64,000 bases of DNA from JAFAGX01 sp963759875 (GTDB lineage: Bacteria > Acidobacteriota > Terriglobia > Terriglobales > Acidobacteriaceae), in the NCBI GenBank assembly GCA_963759875.1, contig CAVXBB010000005.1, positions 372,001 to 436,000 on the forward strand. Reading direction: 5' to 3'. Every line of letters begins with the position of its first letter. The stretch's first letter is position 1. The notes below the pieces were generated by a model. The model made no database searches and was not told the DNA's origin. It saw only the letters and a list, made by a program, of their open reading frames with translations. Position numbers and translations under genes: made by a program. This document shows positions 34,301 through 43,357 of the stretch, in pieces.

Positions 34301-35353
34301 TTAGCCAGATGGCGTTGGAGCAAGCGGCTGTGGCACGGGCTGGACTGGATGAAGCAAGCTTTGGAGCGCGGGATAGCGTGAAGCGAAATAGTAAATGGAA
34401 TAAGCAGGGAAGAAAACAATGGCAGGAGTTGCTACCAATGACACTATGTAGAAAATGGCCATCAGGACCGCGAATCCAACCACCACAGCGGCCGTGATGC
34501 TGTAGAGATTCCAAGTAAATCCTGCGGCTTTTCCTGCAAGAATAAAGAGAGCACCCAAACCGCCAATCGGGATGAGGCTAACCAGAATGACGATTGTAGT
34601 GACGATTCCAAGCACAATGCCGACTCCGATTGTCATTACGATCTTCATCAGCACATAACCTAAATACGAGCCCTTTTCGGCGCTGAGCATGGGCAGTAGG
34701 CGTCCCCAGGCGTGAAACGCCGACACATTTTCGATTGCCATTTGTGGAATCACAAAGTCCTTCGTGAATGCGTGCACCACCGCGGCGATCACCACAAAAG
34801 CGAACGAAACGAAGAATAGACCTATGCCGAACAGGATCAACGGAGCAAGATGTTCTTTGGGTTTCGTCAGCCAGCCAGCGGCAAACGCAAAAGCCGCGGG
34901 AATGCCAACCAGGATCACGAATCCCCCGAGCGTTGTAAGCCCGAAGACGATTTGCCACAGAAAATATCGCAGGCCTGGTCCTTGCCGCCGGCTCCAGCCC
35001 TCACCGATTTCACAGTTTCTGGCAATTACGCTATCGAACAGAATGAAACGCATAACGCTGTTCACGTATAACAAGAAAATCCAGAATAAGAATCCCAGAA
35101 CCAGCAAAAGCGCAACCAATAAGGCGAGGAGCACGGGGTCGATATGTGGGAAAGCAGGAGCAAGGAACTGATTTGGGTGTCTCGGAGGCCGAAAGTTGCC
35201 ATTAAAATTGCCACAACTTCCTGTGGTTAGTTCCCCCGCGAGCAGGCCGACAAACGCAAGCTTTACCCATTGTCCAGCCCTGAAAGGTTGAAACAGTTGT
35301 TGCTTAGTGTGCTGAAATGCCGGGCTGATGGCATCAATGGCAGAAATAGGCAA
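34301..35353 (-). CDS. Predicted multi-pass membrane protein, unknown function
   Basis: A 350-residue protein with about seven strongly hydrophobic segments and a Pro-rich C-terminus. The first part (FQHTKQQLFQPFRAGQWVKLAFVGLLAGE) resembles glycerophosphoryl-diester-phosphodiesterase-associated or DUF4013-like membrane proteins, but I do not recognise a definite family. The start is TTG 35353, supported by GAGG about 6 nt upstream; no nearby ATG fits. It is preceded by a 126-bp gap to a divergent aminotransferase. No catalytic motif is visible. Confidence 0.75.
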   Translation of the reverse strand: MPISAIDAISPAFQHTKQQLFQPFRAGQWVKLAFVGLLAGELTTGSCGNFNGNFRPPRHPNQFLAPAFPHIDPVLLALLVALLLVLGFLFWIFLLYVNSVMRFILFDSVIARNCEIGEGWSRRQGPGLRYFLWQIVFGLTTLGGFVILVGIPAAFAFAAGWLTKPKEHLAPLILFGIGLFFVSFAFVVIAAVVHAFTKDFVIPQMAIENVSAFHAWGRLLPMLSAEKGSYLGYVLMKIVMTIGVGIVLGIVTTIVILVSLIPIGGLGALFILAGKAAGFTWNLYSITAAVVVGFAVLMAIFYIVSLVATPAIVFFPAYSIYYFASRYPALQSLLHPVQPVPQPLAPTPSG

Positions 35354-35479
35354 GTAAACCTCGCTTGAAATTCAACAATGGCAGCAAGGTACTGCGAACG
35401 CCTCAACACGTCAATGGGAATTAGCTTGGGGGAAAGCAGATCACAGCAGCGCACTGCAGCTTCCGGGTAAACTAACTTC

Positions 35480-36685
35480 ATGTTGCGCAAGAACCGCCTT
35501 TTTACGCCAGGTCCAACGCCGCTTCTTCCGGCGGCCCAGACTGCTATGGCCTCATATGCCATGCATCACCGCACCGCCGGCTTCCGTGCGCTGTTCTCCC
35601 GAGTGCTGGCGGATGTTAAGGAATTTATCGGGACTAAGAGCGATGTCCTGGTGCTGGCTTCTTCTGGCACCGGAGTCATGGAAGGATCGATATCGAACCT
35701 GACTTCGCCCGGCGATAAAGTACTCGTGCTAACTGCCGGAAAATTTGGCGAACGCTGGCGAGACCTGGCGAAAGCGTTCGGATGTGTCGTGGAGTCAGTC
35801 AGTGCACCCTACGGCGAAACATTTTCTCTGCAACATATTCGGGGGAAGCTGACTCCCGAAATCCGAGCTGTTTATGTTCAGGCGACCGAGAGCTCGACGG
35901 GAGCCCGGCATGATATTCAGGCCATTGCTGAATCGGTTCGCCGGGCGGGTGATGACATTCTGCTAGTCGTAGATGCAATCACTGGACTTGGCACCACCCG
36001 CTTCGACGCAGACGGTTTGGGAATCGATGTGATCATTGGTGGCTCCCAGAAAGCGCTAATGATTCCGCCGGGTCTCGCGTATTGCGCGATCAGCGAACGT
36101 GCGTGGAAGCGCATGGAAACGGCGAAGTCGCCCCGTTATTACTTTGATTTCCGCAAGGAGCGCAAGGCAGCAGCCAAAGGTGAATCGGCTTACACCCCAG
36201 CGACTTCGTTATTTGCGGCTCTGGCCGTGGCGCTGGATTTTATCCGTCAAATGGGCGAAGGAAATCTGGCTACGGGGCGGGACGCGCTGATTGCGAATGC
36301 TGAACTTGCAGCCGAAATGACTCGCGCGGGTGCGCAAGCGCTCGGGCTTAGTTTGTTTGCGCCTTCGTGCCCCGCGGCGGCCTTAACCGCGATCCGTCCG
36401 CCGGACGGAGTTGATTCGGGTGCCATCGTTAAAGAGTTCCGCGAACGTTTCGGAGCCGTTGTCGCCAACGGGCAGGGCGAGATGAAAGGAAAATTGTTCC
36501 GGATCGCGCATCTGGGCTACTACGATTATCTCGATACCATCGGAATCCTGGCTGCCCTGGAGCAAGTCATCGCTACCGTGGGCGCTCAATCAGTAGAGTT
36601 CGGCGCAGCGGTTCGCGCGGCGCAAGCAGTATATGCAAACAAACAGCGCAGACCGGCAAATGCGGTCGCGCTGGCGAATCAATGA
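35480..36685 (+). CDS. Class V aminotransferase (serine/alanine-glyoxylate type)
   Basis: A 401-residue fold-type I PLP enzyme. The N-terminus RLFTPGPTPLLPAAQTAMASYAMHHRT is the class V substrate-binding signature; the Schiff-base Lys is in DVIIGGSQKALMIPPGLAY. It is like the serine-pyruvate/alanine-glyoxylate aminotransferases that, in many bacteria, pair with SerA to supply serine in place of SerC. Here serA follows within about 35 bp, which supports a role in serine synthesis from 3-phosphohydroxypyruvate, but enzyme specificity is inferred from context. Confidence 0.92.
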   Translation: MLRKNRLFTPGPTPLLPAAQTAMASYAMHHRTAGFRALFSRVLADVKEFIGTKSDVLVLASSGTGVMEGSISNLTSPGDKVLVLTAGKFGERWRDLAKAFGCVVESVSAPYGETFSLQHIRGKLTPEIRAVYVQATESSTGARHDIQAIAESVRRAGDDILLVVDAITGLGTTRFDADGLGIDVIIGGSQKALMIPPGLAYCAISERAWKRMETAKSPRYYFDFRKERKAAAKGESAYTPATSLFAALAVALDFIRQMGEGNLATGRDALIANAELAAEMTRAGAQALGLSLFAPSCPAAALTAIRPPDGVDSGAIVKEFRERFGAVVANGQGEMKGKLFRIAHLGYYDYLDTIGILAALEQVIATVGAQSVEFGAAVRAAQAVYANKQRRPANAVALANQ

Positions 36686-36720
36686 GCTGCCGATCTGGCC
36701 TATCCGAGGTCCAACTGAAA

Positions 36721-38316
36721 ATGAAAATCGTCGTGGCTGAGAAAATATCCGCATCCGCAGTCGATCTGCTGCGCGAGCCGGGCTGGCAAGTGATCACCGC
36801 CGATCAGATCGATCGCGACCTGCCCAGTCATCTCCAATCAGCGGACGCGTTGATCGTGCGGTCGGCCGTGCAGGTCAATGCGGAATTGCTTGCGAATGCG
36901 CCAAAACTGCGCGTGATCGGACGCGCCGGCGTTGGAGTGGACAACATTGAACTCGAACCGGCTACGCGTCAGGGCATCGCCGTGATGAACACTCCAGGTG
37001 CGAACGCGATTGCCGTCGCCGAGCATACGATGGCAATGATGCTGGCCATGGCACGACATCTGTGCCGCGCCAATGAACTGACGCATGCCGGAAAATGGGA
37101 GAAGAAATCGCTACAGGGGACTGAAGTGCGAGGCAAGACGCTGGGAATTGTGGGCCTGGGCAAGATTGGCATGGAGGTGGCCCGTCGCGCCCGCGCCTTT
37201 GGAATGAGGGTTATCGGACATGATCCATTCGTCTCGGCCGCCATCGCGAAGGAGCAAGAAATTCGGCTAACCAGTCTCGACGACGTGTATGCCGGCGCGG
37301 AATACCTTACACTGCACGTCGGACTTACGCCCCAAACCGTTGGCATGATTAATGCCGAGTCTCTCAGCAAAATGAAACGCGGAGTTCGCCTGGTCAACTG
37401 CGCGCGCGGCGAATTGGTCGATGAAACTGCATTGGCCGATGCCTTGAAGAACGGACAAGTCGCTGCCGCTGCCCTTGATGTCTTTGCAGAAGAACCGCTT
37501 AAAAATTCGCCGCTTACCGCTCTTCAAAACGTGGTTCTGACTCCTCACATTGGTGGCTCGACCCATGAAGCTCAGGAGGCGGTCGGGTACCAGATCGCGC
37601 TGCAGGTGAAGGAATATCTGCAGCATGGCGTGATCCAGAATGCGGTCAATGTCCCGTCAGTTTCTCATGAAGAATACTTGGAATTGCAACCCTACATTGT
37701 TCTTGCAGAAAGACTGGGGTCATTTCTGGTGCAAATTTGCGAAGGGGCACTGCAAGAAATTCTTCTGCGTTATGGCGGACACATTGCCGAGCGGAAAACA
37801 GAACTGATTCGCAACGCCGCAATCAAGGGCATGTTGAACCAGGCCCTTGAGGAGAAGGCCAATCTGGTGAATGCAGCCACCATTGCAGAGTCCCGTGGCT
37901 TGCGGGTGCACGAGTCCCGCAAGGCACAAGGCTCATCGGGCGGCGCCGCAAACGTGCTTTCCATCACTGTGCACACCGACGGAGAAGAGCACCTGGTGAA
38001 AGGTGCGGTTTTGCACCAGAACGCACCGCGATTGCTGCATGTCGACGGGATCGAAGTGGAAGCCCCGTTGGAGCGGAATCTGATTTATATCCGCAACCGT
38101 GATGTGCCTGGGGTGATTGGGAAAGTGGGAACGATTCTGGGAGATCACGACATCAACATTGCAGATTTTTCCCTCGGACGCCGAGCCGAACAGCATGAAG
38201 GCAAGAAAGAGGCTATTGCGGTGGTGCACGTAGACGGAATCGTGCCGGAGACGGTTCTGTCTGAACTTAGAAGCGTACCTGCCGTCGAGAAAGCCAAAGC
38301 GGTTAGACTGTTCTGA
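36721..38316 (+). CDS. serA: D-3-phosphoglycerate dehydrogenase (long, ACT-domain type)
   Basis: First enzyme of the phosphorylated serine pathway. From ATG 36721 (531 residues, MKIVVAEKISASAVDLL) it has the NAD-binding GLGKIGMEVARRARAFG, catalytic Arg, Glu and His in the usual places (NCARGELVD, FAEEP, TPHIGGSTHEAQ), an allosteric substrate-binding domain (about 320-450) and a C-terminal ACT domain (VPGVIGKVGTILGDHDINIADFSLG), the serine-feedback site in type-1 enzymes. An upstream ATG at 36682 overlaps the aminotransferase stop but gives a non-conserved 13-residue extension. The two genes are surely co-transcribed. Confidence 0.96.
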   Translation: MKIVVAEKISASAVDLLREPGWQVITADQIDRDLPSHLQSADALIVRSAVQVNAELLANAPKLRVIGRAGVGVDNIELEPATRQGIAVMNTPGANAIAVAEHTMAMMLAMARHLCRANELTHAGKWEKKSLQGTEVRGKTLGIVGLGKIGMEVARRARAFGMRVIGHDPFVSAAIAKEQEIRLTSLDDVYAGAEYLTLHVGLTPQTVGMINAESLSKMKRGVRLVNCARGELVDETALADALKNGQVAAAALDVFAEEPLKNSPLTALQNVVLTPHIGGSTHEAQEAVGYQIALQVKEYLQHGVIQNAVNVPSVSHEEYLELQPYIVLAERLGSFLVQICEGALQEILLRYGGHIAERKTELIRNAAIKGMLNQALEEKANLVNAATIAESRGLRVHESRKAQGSSGGAANVLSITVHTDGEEHLVKGAVLHQNAPRLLHVDGIEVEAPLERNLIYIRNRDVPGVIGKVGTILGDHDINIADFSLGRRAEQHEGKKEAIAVVHVDGIVPETVLSELRSVPAVEKAKAVRLF

Positions 38317-38357
38317 GGAGTTCACGCGCTCGACACCAAACCAGGAGAGGACTGCGG

Positions 38358-39032
38358 ATGCACAACAAAGTTGCGGGGGTGGCCGCACTGTTTTTTTTGA
38401 CGTCAATTTGTTTCGCCCAGGATAGCCGTTTTGACGTCAGCTTCAATGCAGCGGGGGTGTTTACAAGCCAAGCAAGCGGTAACGGAATAACGCAGACCGC
38501 AACCGAAGGCGGAGGCGCCTTTGGCACTATTCGCGTCAGATTCAGCCAAATGCATTCATTATTCTTTGACTATGGCCGGGACAAGAATTCGCAAATTTTC
38601 CGCTCGATCGACAACTTTCATATTCTGACCAACATTTCGCAGTACAGCGGTGGCTATATGGTTACTCCATTTCGTAGAGGCCGGTTCGAGCCATTTCTCC
38701 TGGCCGGCGTTGCGGCTTTGCGATTTTCTCCTCGTACCACTTGGGTGTTTTTGCCACCACTCCAGCCGCCATTTGGAAACAACACGCCTGACCATATTCA
38801 GATAAATTTACATGCCGCCAAGCAGACGCAGCTTGCATTTCTGTACGGATTTGGAGTGGATTATAAACTCCCGCACTTCAACCGCTTCGCATTGCGCTTG
38901 CAATACCGTGGACTTTTGTACAAAGAGCCGGATTTCAAAATTGATGCAAACTCGGGAAATGACGTCAGTTTCTTCACTGGGGCCAGAGGTCACATGGCCG
39001 AGCCGTCCGTAGGCATAGTTTTCAGGTTTTGA
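38358..39032 (+). CDS. Outer-membrane beta-barrel protein
   Basis: A 224-residue protein with a signal peptide (residues 1-20, cleaved before QDSRF) and alternating hydrophobic/polar strands such as SGGYMVTPFRRGRFEPFLLAGVAAL and FALRLQYRGLLYKEP. It ends GIVFRF, a C-terminal aromatic residue as in barrel-assembly signals. It resembles small OmpA/OmpW-like barrels with no periplasmic domain. GAGAGG lies about 6 nt before the ATG. It ends 12 bp from the convergent site-2 protease gene. Its role is unknown. Confidence 0.82.
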   Translation: MHNKVAGVAALFFLTSICFAQDSRFDVSFNAAGVFTSQASGNGITQTATEGGGAFGTIRVRFSQMHSLFFDYGRDKNSQIFRSIDNFHILTNISQYSGGYMVTPFRRGRFEPFLLAGVAALRFSPRTTWVFLPPLQPPFGNNTPDHIQINLHAAKQTQLAFLYGFGVDYKLPHFNRFALRLQYRGLLYKEPDFKIDANSGNDVSFFTGARGHMAEPSVGIVFRF

Positions 39033-39044
39033 AACAAAGAAGGA

Positions 39045-40166
39045 TCAGGAGTTGAGTGCTGTTTTGCGCAGCTTGCGGCTCTCCGCCAGCAATGCCATCG
39101 AGTGCATCAGGTTCTGCAGAGTGACAATTCCAACCAGGTGTTGATCTTCAACCACCGGGATGATACTCAGATTACGAGCGGTTAGCTTCCGAAAAGCTGA
39201 AGCCAGCGATTCTTTTTTCTGAGCAACTTCGAAGATCCGATTCATTACGGATTGAACGTATCCGTTACCTTCCGCGCGCAGAGCTTGCAGAATTTTTTGC
39301 CTCGAAATCACACCCACCATGTCACTACCGCGGATCACGGGGAAGTCGTCCTGCAGCGAGTGAACAGCCTTCTCCAGAGCGTCCTCCAGAGTATCGGCGG
39401 GCGATAGTGTAGCAAAGTCGGTAAGCATCACGTCTTCCAACCGAACAGTCTCGAGTACTGACTGGAACACGGCCGAGCGTTCTTCCAGTTGCGCCGCGAT
39501 GAAGAGAAAGAACCCGATCATAGTCAACCAGATGTTCCAGAGCATGCCGACCAGCATGAAAACCGTCGCAAATGCCTGACCGACCGTGACGGCTCGCCGA
39601 GTGGCGCGGACCGGATCCATATGGCGGCTGAATAAGGCACGCAGGACACGCCCGCCATCCATGGGATATGCAGGCAGCAGATTCAAAGCGCCGAGCCATA
39701 GGTTCACCCAAAACAAACTTCGCGCAAGGTTGCTGGAGTGTACCCAAGGCCGAACCCAAAGGCGAATCTCCGGGGCTACTGCCAGCAAAATACTGCCCGC
39801 GGCAAAAGCCACGATCAGGTTCACTAGAGCACCGGCTAAGGCAATCCGAATGTCCCGCTTCCAGGTGAGGGCCCCGGTATCGACTGCATGCTGAGTTTCG
39901 TCGAGCAGTGAAACGCCACCAATCGGAAGCAAGATAATGGTTTTGGTTGGAACTCCAGCATGAATGCTGGCCAACGCGTGCCCAAGCTCGTGTAAGAGGA
40001 CACAGCCGAAAATTATTCCAACTAAGGCTAGGCCACGTGCGGGATTTAAGGCACCGTGAGGTGCGGATTCAGTCAGCCACACGAATACCAGAAGGAAGAA
40101 AAAAGTCAGATGGATTCGGAGTTCGACGCCAAAAATCCGCCCCGCTGGAATGGACCAGTTCCTCAT
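39045..40166 (-). CDS. Site-2 protease family zinc metalloprotease (M50) with CBS domains
   Basis: A 373-residue intramembrane metalloprotease. The zinc motif HELGH lies at about 60-64 and the third ligand in NLLPAYPMDGGRVL near 163-175. Six or so membrane helices fill residues 15-230. Two CBS domains (about 240-360: MLTDFATLSPADTL, VMNRIFEVAQKKESL) probably sense adenine nucleotides and gate activity. This arrangement is the SpoIVFB-like class-III S2P. Neighbours give no clear substrate. Confidence 0.93.
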   Translation of the reverse strand: MRNWSIPAGRIFGVELRIHLTFFFLLVFVWLTESAPHGALNPARGLALVGIIFGCVLLHELGHALASIHAGVPTKTIILLPIGGVSLLDETQHAVDTGALTWKRDIRIALAGALVNLIVAFAAGSILLAVAPEIRLWVRPWVHSSNLARSLFWVNLWLGALNLLPAYPMDGGRVLRALFSRHMDPVRATRRAVTVGQAFATVFMLVGMLWNIWLTMIGFFLFIAAQLEERSAVFQSVLETVRLEDVMLTDFATLSPADTLEDALEKAVHSLQDDFPVIRGSDMVGVISRQKILQALRAEGNGYVQSVMNRIFEVAQKKESLASAFRKLTARNLSIIPVVEDQHLVGIVTLQNLMHSMALLAESRKLRKTALNS

Positions 40167-40290
40167 CCCGGTTCCGTGCTCCTCCTGATCTATTATATGG
40201 TTTTAGACGCTCACGCCTGCTCACAAGTTGGGTTTCGCTAATCGAAGGTGTACCAACTGCTGCACTCGCAACGACTTTATCTGTAATGGC

Positions 40291-40857
40291 ATGAGAGTGA
40301 TCGCGGGGAAATACCGAAGCAGGCGATTGCGGTCCCTGCCGGGGATGGATCTTCGTCCCACTGCTGATCGCTTGCGCGAAACCTTGTTTGATGTACTCTC
40401 GGCGGGCAAGCCAGATTCACTCACAGGGACAACATGGATCGATTTATTTGCAGGTACCGGGGCTGTCGGAATTGAGGCTATTAGCCGCGGGGCAGGCATG
40501 GTCTATTTTGTTGATTTGTCATCCCGTGTCGCTGAATTGATCAGAAGAAATGTCGACTCACTTCACGTTGAGGCAAGTTTCAAAATTCTCAAGCAGGACT
40601 CAACTCAGGCTTTGCGGGAATTGGCTGCGAGCGGCGCTCGGGCTGATTTCGTTTTCTTGGATCCGCCGTATGCGAGCGAAGAAGCTTACAGCCACACGTT
40701 GGAAGAGTTATCCAGATCACCGCTGCTGAAAACTAATACCACGGTTATTGCCGAGCACGAAAAAAGATTTAGTCCGGGAGACGCGTTCGCAAGTCTTCGC
40801 CGATACAGGACGCTGGTACAAGGCGATGCCGCGTTAAGCTTTTACAGGCTGGGTTGA
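40291..40857 (+). CDS. rsmD: 16S rRNA (guanine966-N2)-methyltransferase
   Basis: SAM-dependent methyltransferase of 188 residues acting on the 30S subunit. MRVIAGKYRSRRLRSL matches the family N-terminus, so ATG 40291 is chosen over an upstream in-frame start. LRPTADRLRETLFDVL, the SAM motif WIDLFAGTGAVGIEAISRGA and the catalytic VFLDPPY are all present. The ribosome site is weak. The gene is divergent from the site-2 protease. Confidence 0.95.
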   Translation: MRVIAGKYRSRRLRSLPGMDLRPTADRLRETLFDVLSAGKPDSLTGTTWIDLFAGTGAVGIEAISRGAGMVYFVDLSSRVAELIRRNVDSLHVEASFKILKQDSTQALRELAASGARADFVFLDPPYASEEAYSHTLEELSRSPLLKTNTTVIAEHEKRFSPGDAFASLRRYRTLVQGDAALSFYRLG

Positions 40858-40883
40858 CAAGCGCCGAATCCGTTGCAAACTGC

Positions 40884-41435
40884 CTACATCAGAAGTTCGT
40901 TTGCGCGCCGCGTGATCGGATGCTGCATCTCCTGCAAGTCGTTTTTCACCCGGTTCAGCCCGTAGACGCATTGCTCGAAATGGCTGGAAAGGCTGGCGAA
41001 TAAGGGCGCGACCTTGGTGTACTCGAAGCAGTCGAATTTAGAAACGATGTAGTAGCTCTCTTTTCCTGCTTTCATCCAATCGACAAAATTCTCGACCCGG
41101 TTCCGGCGTAACCGGAAGTGATTGATACTTTCGGGAAACATCCCGGTGAAGAACAAGGTGTAGTCCCCAATGTGCTTCCGGACCTGGCGTTCCCGATCAA
41201 AGGACGGTGCAGGGCCGTACACAGGGTTCGATTCCATCAGCATCTCGCCAACGTCCGTGAGCGCTCGCCCAGCGGCATCACGAACTTTAAACAGCTGCTC
41301 CAGTTCGCAAAACTCGGTCATGAGTGAAGCGACGTAGCTTATGATCTGCGGATCGCGAAGCCCGATCTCCTCGGCGTAATGCCGGCCTATGAGTTCGACG
41401 AACAACTGCTGCAATGGATGCGATTCTGGAATCAT
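40884..41435 (-). CDS. Conserved hypothetical alpha-helical protein
   Basis: A 183-residue soluble protein, predicted mostly helical, with no signal peptide or membrane segment. It contains aromatic- and acidic-rich stretches such as HIGDYTLFFTGMFPESI and KAGKESYYIVSKFDCFEYTKVAPLFASLS. I do not recognise the family; the regular placement of charged residues and its compact length suggest a real, conserved cytoplasmic protein. GGAGGT lies about 11 nt before the ATG. It is convergent with rsmD. No catalytic motif is obvious. Confidence 0.75.
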   Translation of the reverse strand: MIPESHPLQQLFVELIGRHYAEEIGLRDPQIISYVASLMTEFCELEQLFKVRDAAGRALTDVGEMLMESNPVYGPAPSFDRERQVRKHIGDYTLFFTGMFPESINHFRLRRNRVENFVDWMKAGKESYYIVSKFDCFEYTKVAPLFASLSSHFEQCVYGLNRVKNDLQEMQHPITRRANELLM

Positions 41436-41693
41436 CCCGGGTTCTTACCTCCAACTCCGCTTCTACTGCCGGAACCACCACATTTCCTGAATACTTACCT
41501 TACCTTTGTAAACAGCGCAAGTGACTTTCGTGTCTCGATGACCTTTCAACCAACTATTTAGAAACCCAGCCCCGAATAAAGGTTTTACTTAATTGTTTCC
41601 GGCAGTCACTGTAGTTGGCAGTCACTCTGCCTGACTGCCAAAACGGCTGCGTCTGCGTACGGATAAAATATCGGCCACGGAGGTACGAAGCTC
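41436..41693. other. Intergenic region, no gene seen
   Basis: About 260 bp between divergent genes. It holds a partly repeated phrase, GGCAGTCACTGTAGTTGGCAGTCACTCT (two GGCAGTCACT words 16 nt apart; described, not necessarily functional), and the ribosome site of the next gene. Otherwise nothing was identified. Confidence 0.4.
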
Positions 41694-42083
41694 GTGGAAC
41701 GGAAGAACATATCGAGTGGCACACCTTGGGAACCTGTTGTGGGTTATTCGCGAGCGGTGAAAATCGGCGGCTACGTGCACGTGTCAGGGACTACGGCCAC
41801 CGGGCCGGATGGAAAACTCGTGGGAGCCGGCGACGCGTACGCGCAGGCAGTACAAACGCTGAAGAACATTCAGTCGGCTCTGCACAAGGCGGGGGCGACC
41901 ATGAAAGACGTCGTTCGAACACGCATGTACGTCACCAACATCGCCGATTGGGAAAAGATCGGCAAAGCACATGGAGAGTTTTTTCATGAGATTCGTCCGG
42001 CAACCTCAATGGTGGAAGTCAGCCGGCTAATCTCGCCGGAGATGCTGGTCGAGATTGAGGCAGACGCGGTGGTTGCATCCTAA
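41694..42083 (+). CDS. RidA/YjgF/UK114 family protein
   Basis: A 129-residue member of the Rid family, whose archetype RidA deaminates reactive enamine/imine intermediates. The core AVKIGGYVHVSGTTATGPDGKLV, the key Arg in DVVRTRMYVTN and the C-terminal Glu in EIEADAVV are visible. The start is GTG 41694, with GGAGG about 10 nt upstream. Rid paralogues (including RutC) occur in pyrimidine degradation, and this gene precedes a nucleoside-related cluster, but the subfamily is uncertain. Confidence 0.9.
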   Translation: MERKNISSGTPWEPVVGYSRAVKIGGYVHVSGTTATGPDGKLVGAGDAYAQAVQTLKNIQSALHKAGATMKDVVRTRMYVTNIADWEKIGKAHGEFFHEIRPATSMVEVSRLISPEMLVEIEADAVVAS

Positions 42084-42112
42084 GCTCGGCCATTGGCTGG
42101 CGCGGGTTGGGG

Positions 42113-43357
42113 TTACAGCAGCATGCCCGCAATTGAAGCTGAAATAAGATTCGCCATGGTACCAGCGAACATGGCGCGAAATCCCAGGCGCGCGAGTTCG
42201 CCGCGTTTATTGGGCGCAAGCGCCCCAATGCCGCCGATCTGAATCCCGATGGAACTCAAGTTGGCAAATCCACACAACGCGAAAGTTGCGATGGTAAACG
42301 AGCGCGGAGATAGCACCGCTCGTTGCGGGCCTAGCATTGAGAACGCCACCAGTTCGTTCAGTGCCATGCGCGTACCCAGCAGGTTTCCGATTGCGGTGCA
42401 GTCGCGCCAGGGAATTCCGATCACCCAGGCAATCGGGGCAAACATGGTTCCGAAAATCCGTTCCAGGCTGGTGGGAAACCAGTGAATTCCGATATGCGCC
42501 AAGCCGTTGTGAATGCCGCCCAGAATGCCGTTGGTCAGCGCGATGAGTGCGAGAAAGGAAATCAGCATGGCAGCGATATTGAGTGCCAGGTGCAGGCCAT
42601 CCGTAGTCCCACGCGAAACCGCGCCTAGAAGATTTTCTTTTTCTTCTTCGTTGACCTCTTGCTCACTCATGATTACCACGCCGGCCGTTTTCGGCTTCTC
42701 CGTTTCTGGAACCAGCATTTTCGAGATGAGAATGGTTCCGGGGGCGGTCATGATGACGGCGCTCAGCAGATGCTTCGGTTCGACACCGAATGCAATGTAA
42801 GCTGCCATGATCCCGCCAGAAACGTGGGCCATGCCGCTGGTCATAACCGTCATGAGCTCGGAACGGGTCATATCCGGCAAAAAGGGTCGGATGGTCAAGG
42901 GAGCTTCCGTCTGACCCATGAAAATGCTGGCCGCCACATTGAGCGATTCCGCGCCGCTCGCGCCCATGAAGCGCGTCATCACTCGGGCAGCCTGACGAAC
43001 GATGAACTGCATGACTCCGTAGTGATAGAGCACCGCGAAGAATGCGGCGATAAAAATGACTGTCGGCAATACTTGAAATGCAAAATAGAAGCCGAGACGA
43101 GAGCCCTGTTTTCCCAAATCACCGAACACAAAGGAAGAACCAACGAATGCGTAGCTGAGCAGCCGGTTTACCGCGTCGCCGGCTTTCTCGAAGAGCACCC
43201 GGCCCGCCTCCACCTTCAAAACGAAAACCGCGAACGCGAACTGCAGGCCCAGTCCCCAGGCGACGGTTCTAATGCGAATCGCGCGGCGATTCGTGGAAAA
43301 CAGAAAAGCCAGTGCGAGCATAGTAAGGATGCCCAGAATTCCCGTGAAACGGCCCAT
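42113..43357 (-). CDS. NupC-type concentrative nucleoside transporter
   Basis: A 414-residue CNT-family nucleoside:cation symporter. Seen: GQTEAPLTIRPFLPDMTRSELMTVMTSGMAHVSGG (the conserved EAP and SGG region) and the C-terminal ALNELVAFSML and CGFANLSSIGIQIGG. It has the expected many hydrophobic helices. Its ATG overlaps the stop of the nucleoside phosphorylase gene (TGATG) and has GGAGG upstream, so the two are translated together: nucleosides imported here are split by the neighbour. Confidence 0.94.
   Translation of the reverse strand: MGRFTGILGILTMLALAFLFSTNRRAIRIRTVAWGLGLQFAFAVFVLKVEAGRVLFEKAGDAVNRLLSYAFVGSSFVFGDLGKQGSRLGFYFAFQVLPTVIFIAAFFAVLYHYGVMQFIVRQAARVMTRFMGASGAESLNVAASIFMGQTEAPLTIRPFLPDMTRSELMTVMTSGMAHVSGGIMAAYIAFGVEPKHLLSAVIMTAPGTILISKMLVPETEKPKTAGVVIMSEQEVNEEEKENLLGAVSRGTTDGLHLALNIAAMLISFLALIALTNGILGGIHNGLAHIGIHWFPTSLERIFGTMFAPIAWVIGIPWRDCTAIGNLLGTRMALNELVAFSMLGPQRAVLSPRSFTIATFALCGFANLSSIGIQIGGIGALAPNKRGELARLGFRAMFAGTMANLISASIAGMLL

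Noticed and set aside
34117..34301. Possible small gene between der and the membrane protein
   Set aside because: The only open frames are short, lack ribosome sites and overlap others.
35480..36685. Assigning the class V aminotransferase as SerC
   Set aside because: The substrate motifs are of the serine/alanine-glyoxylate type; the link to serine synthesis is context only, so no gene symbol was given.
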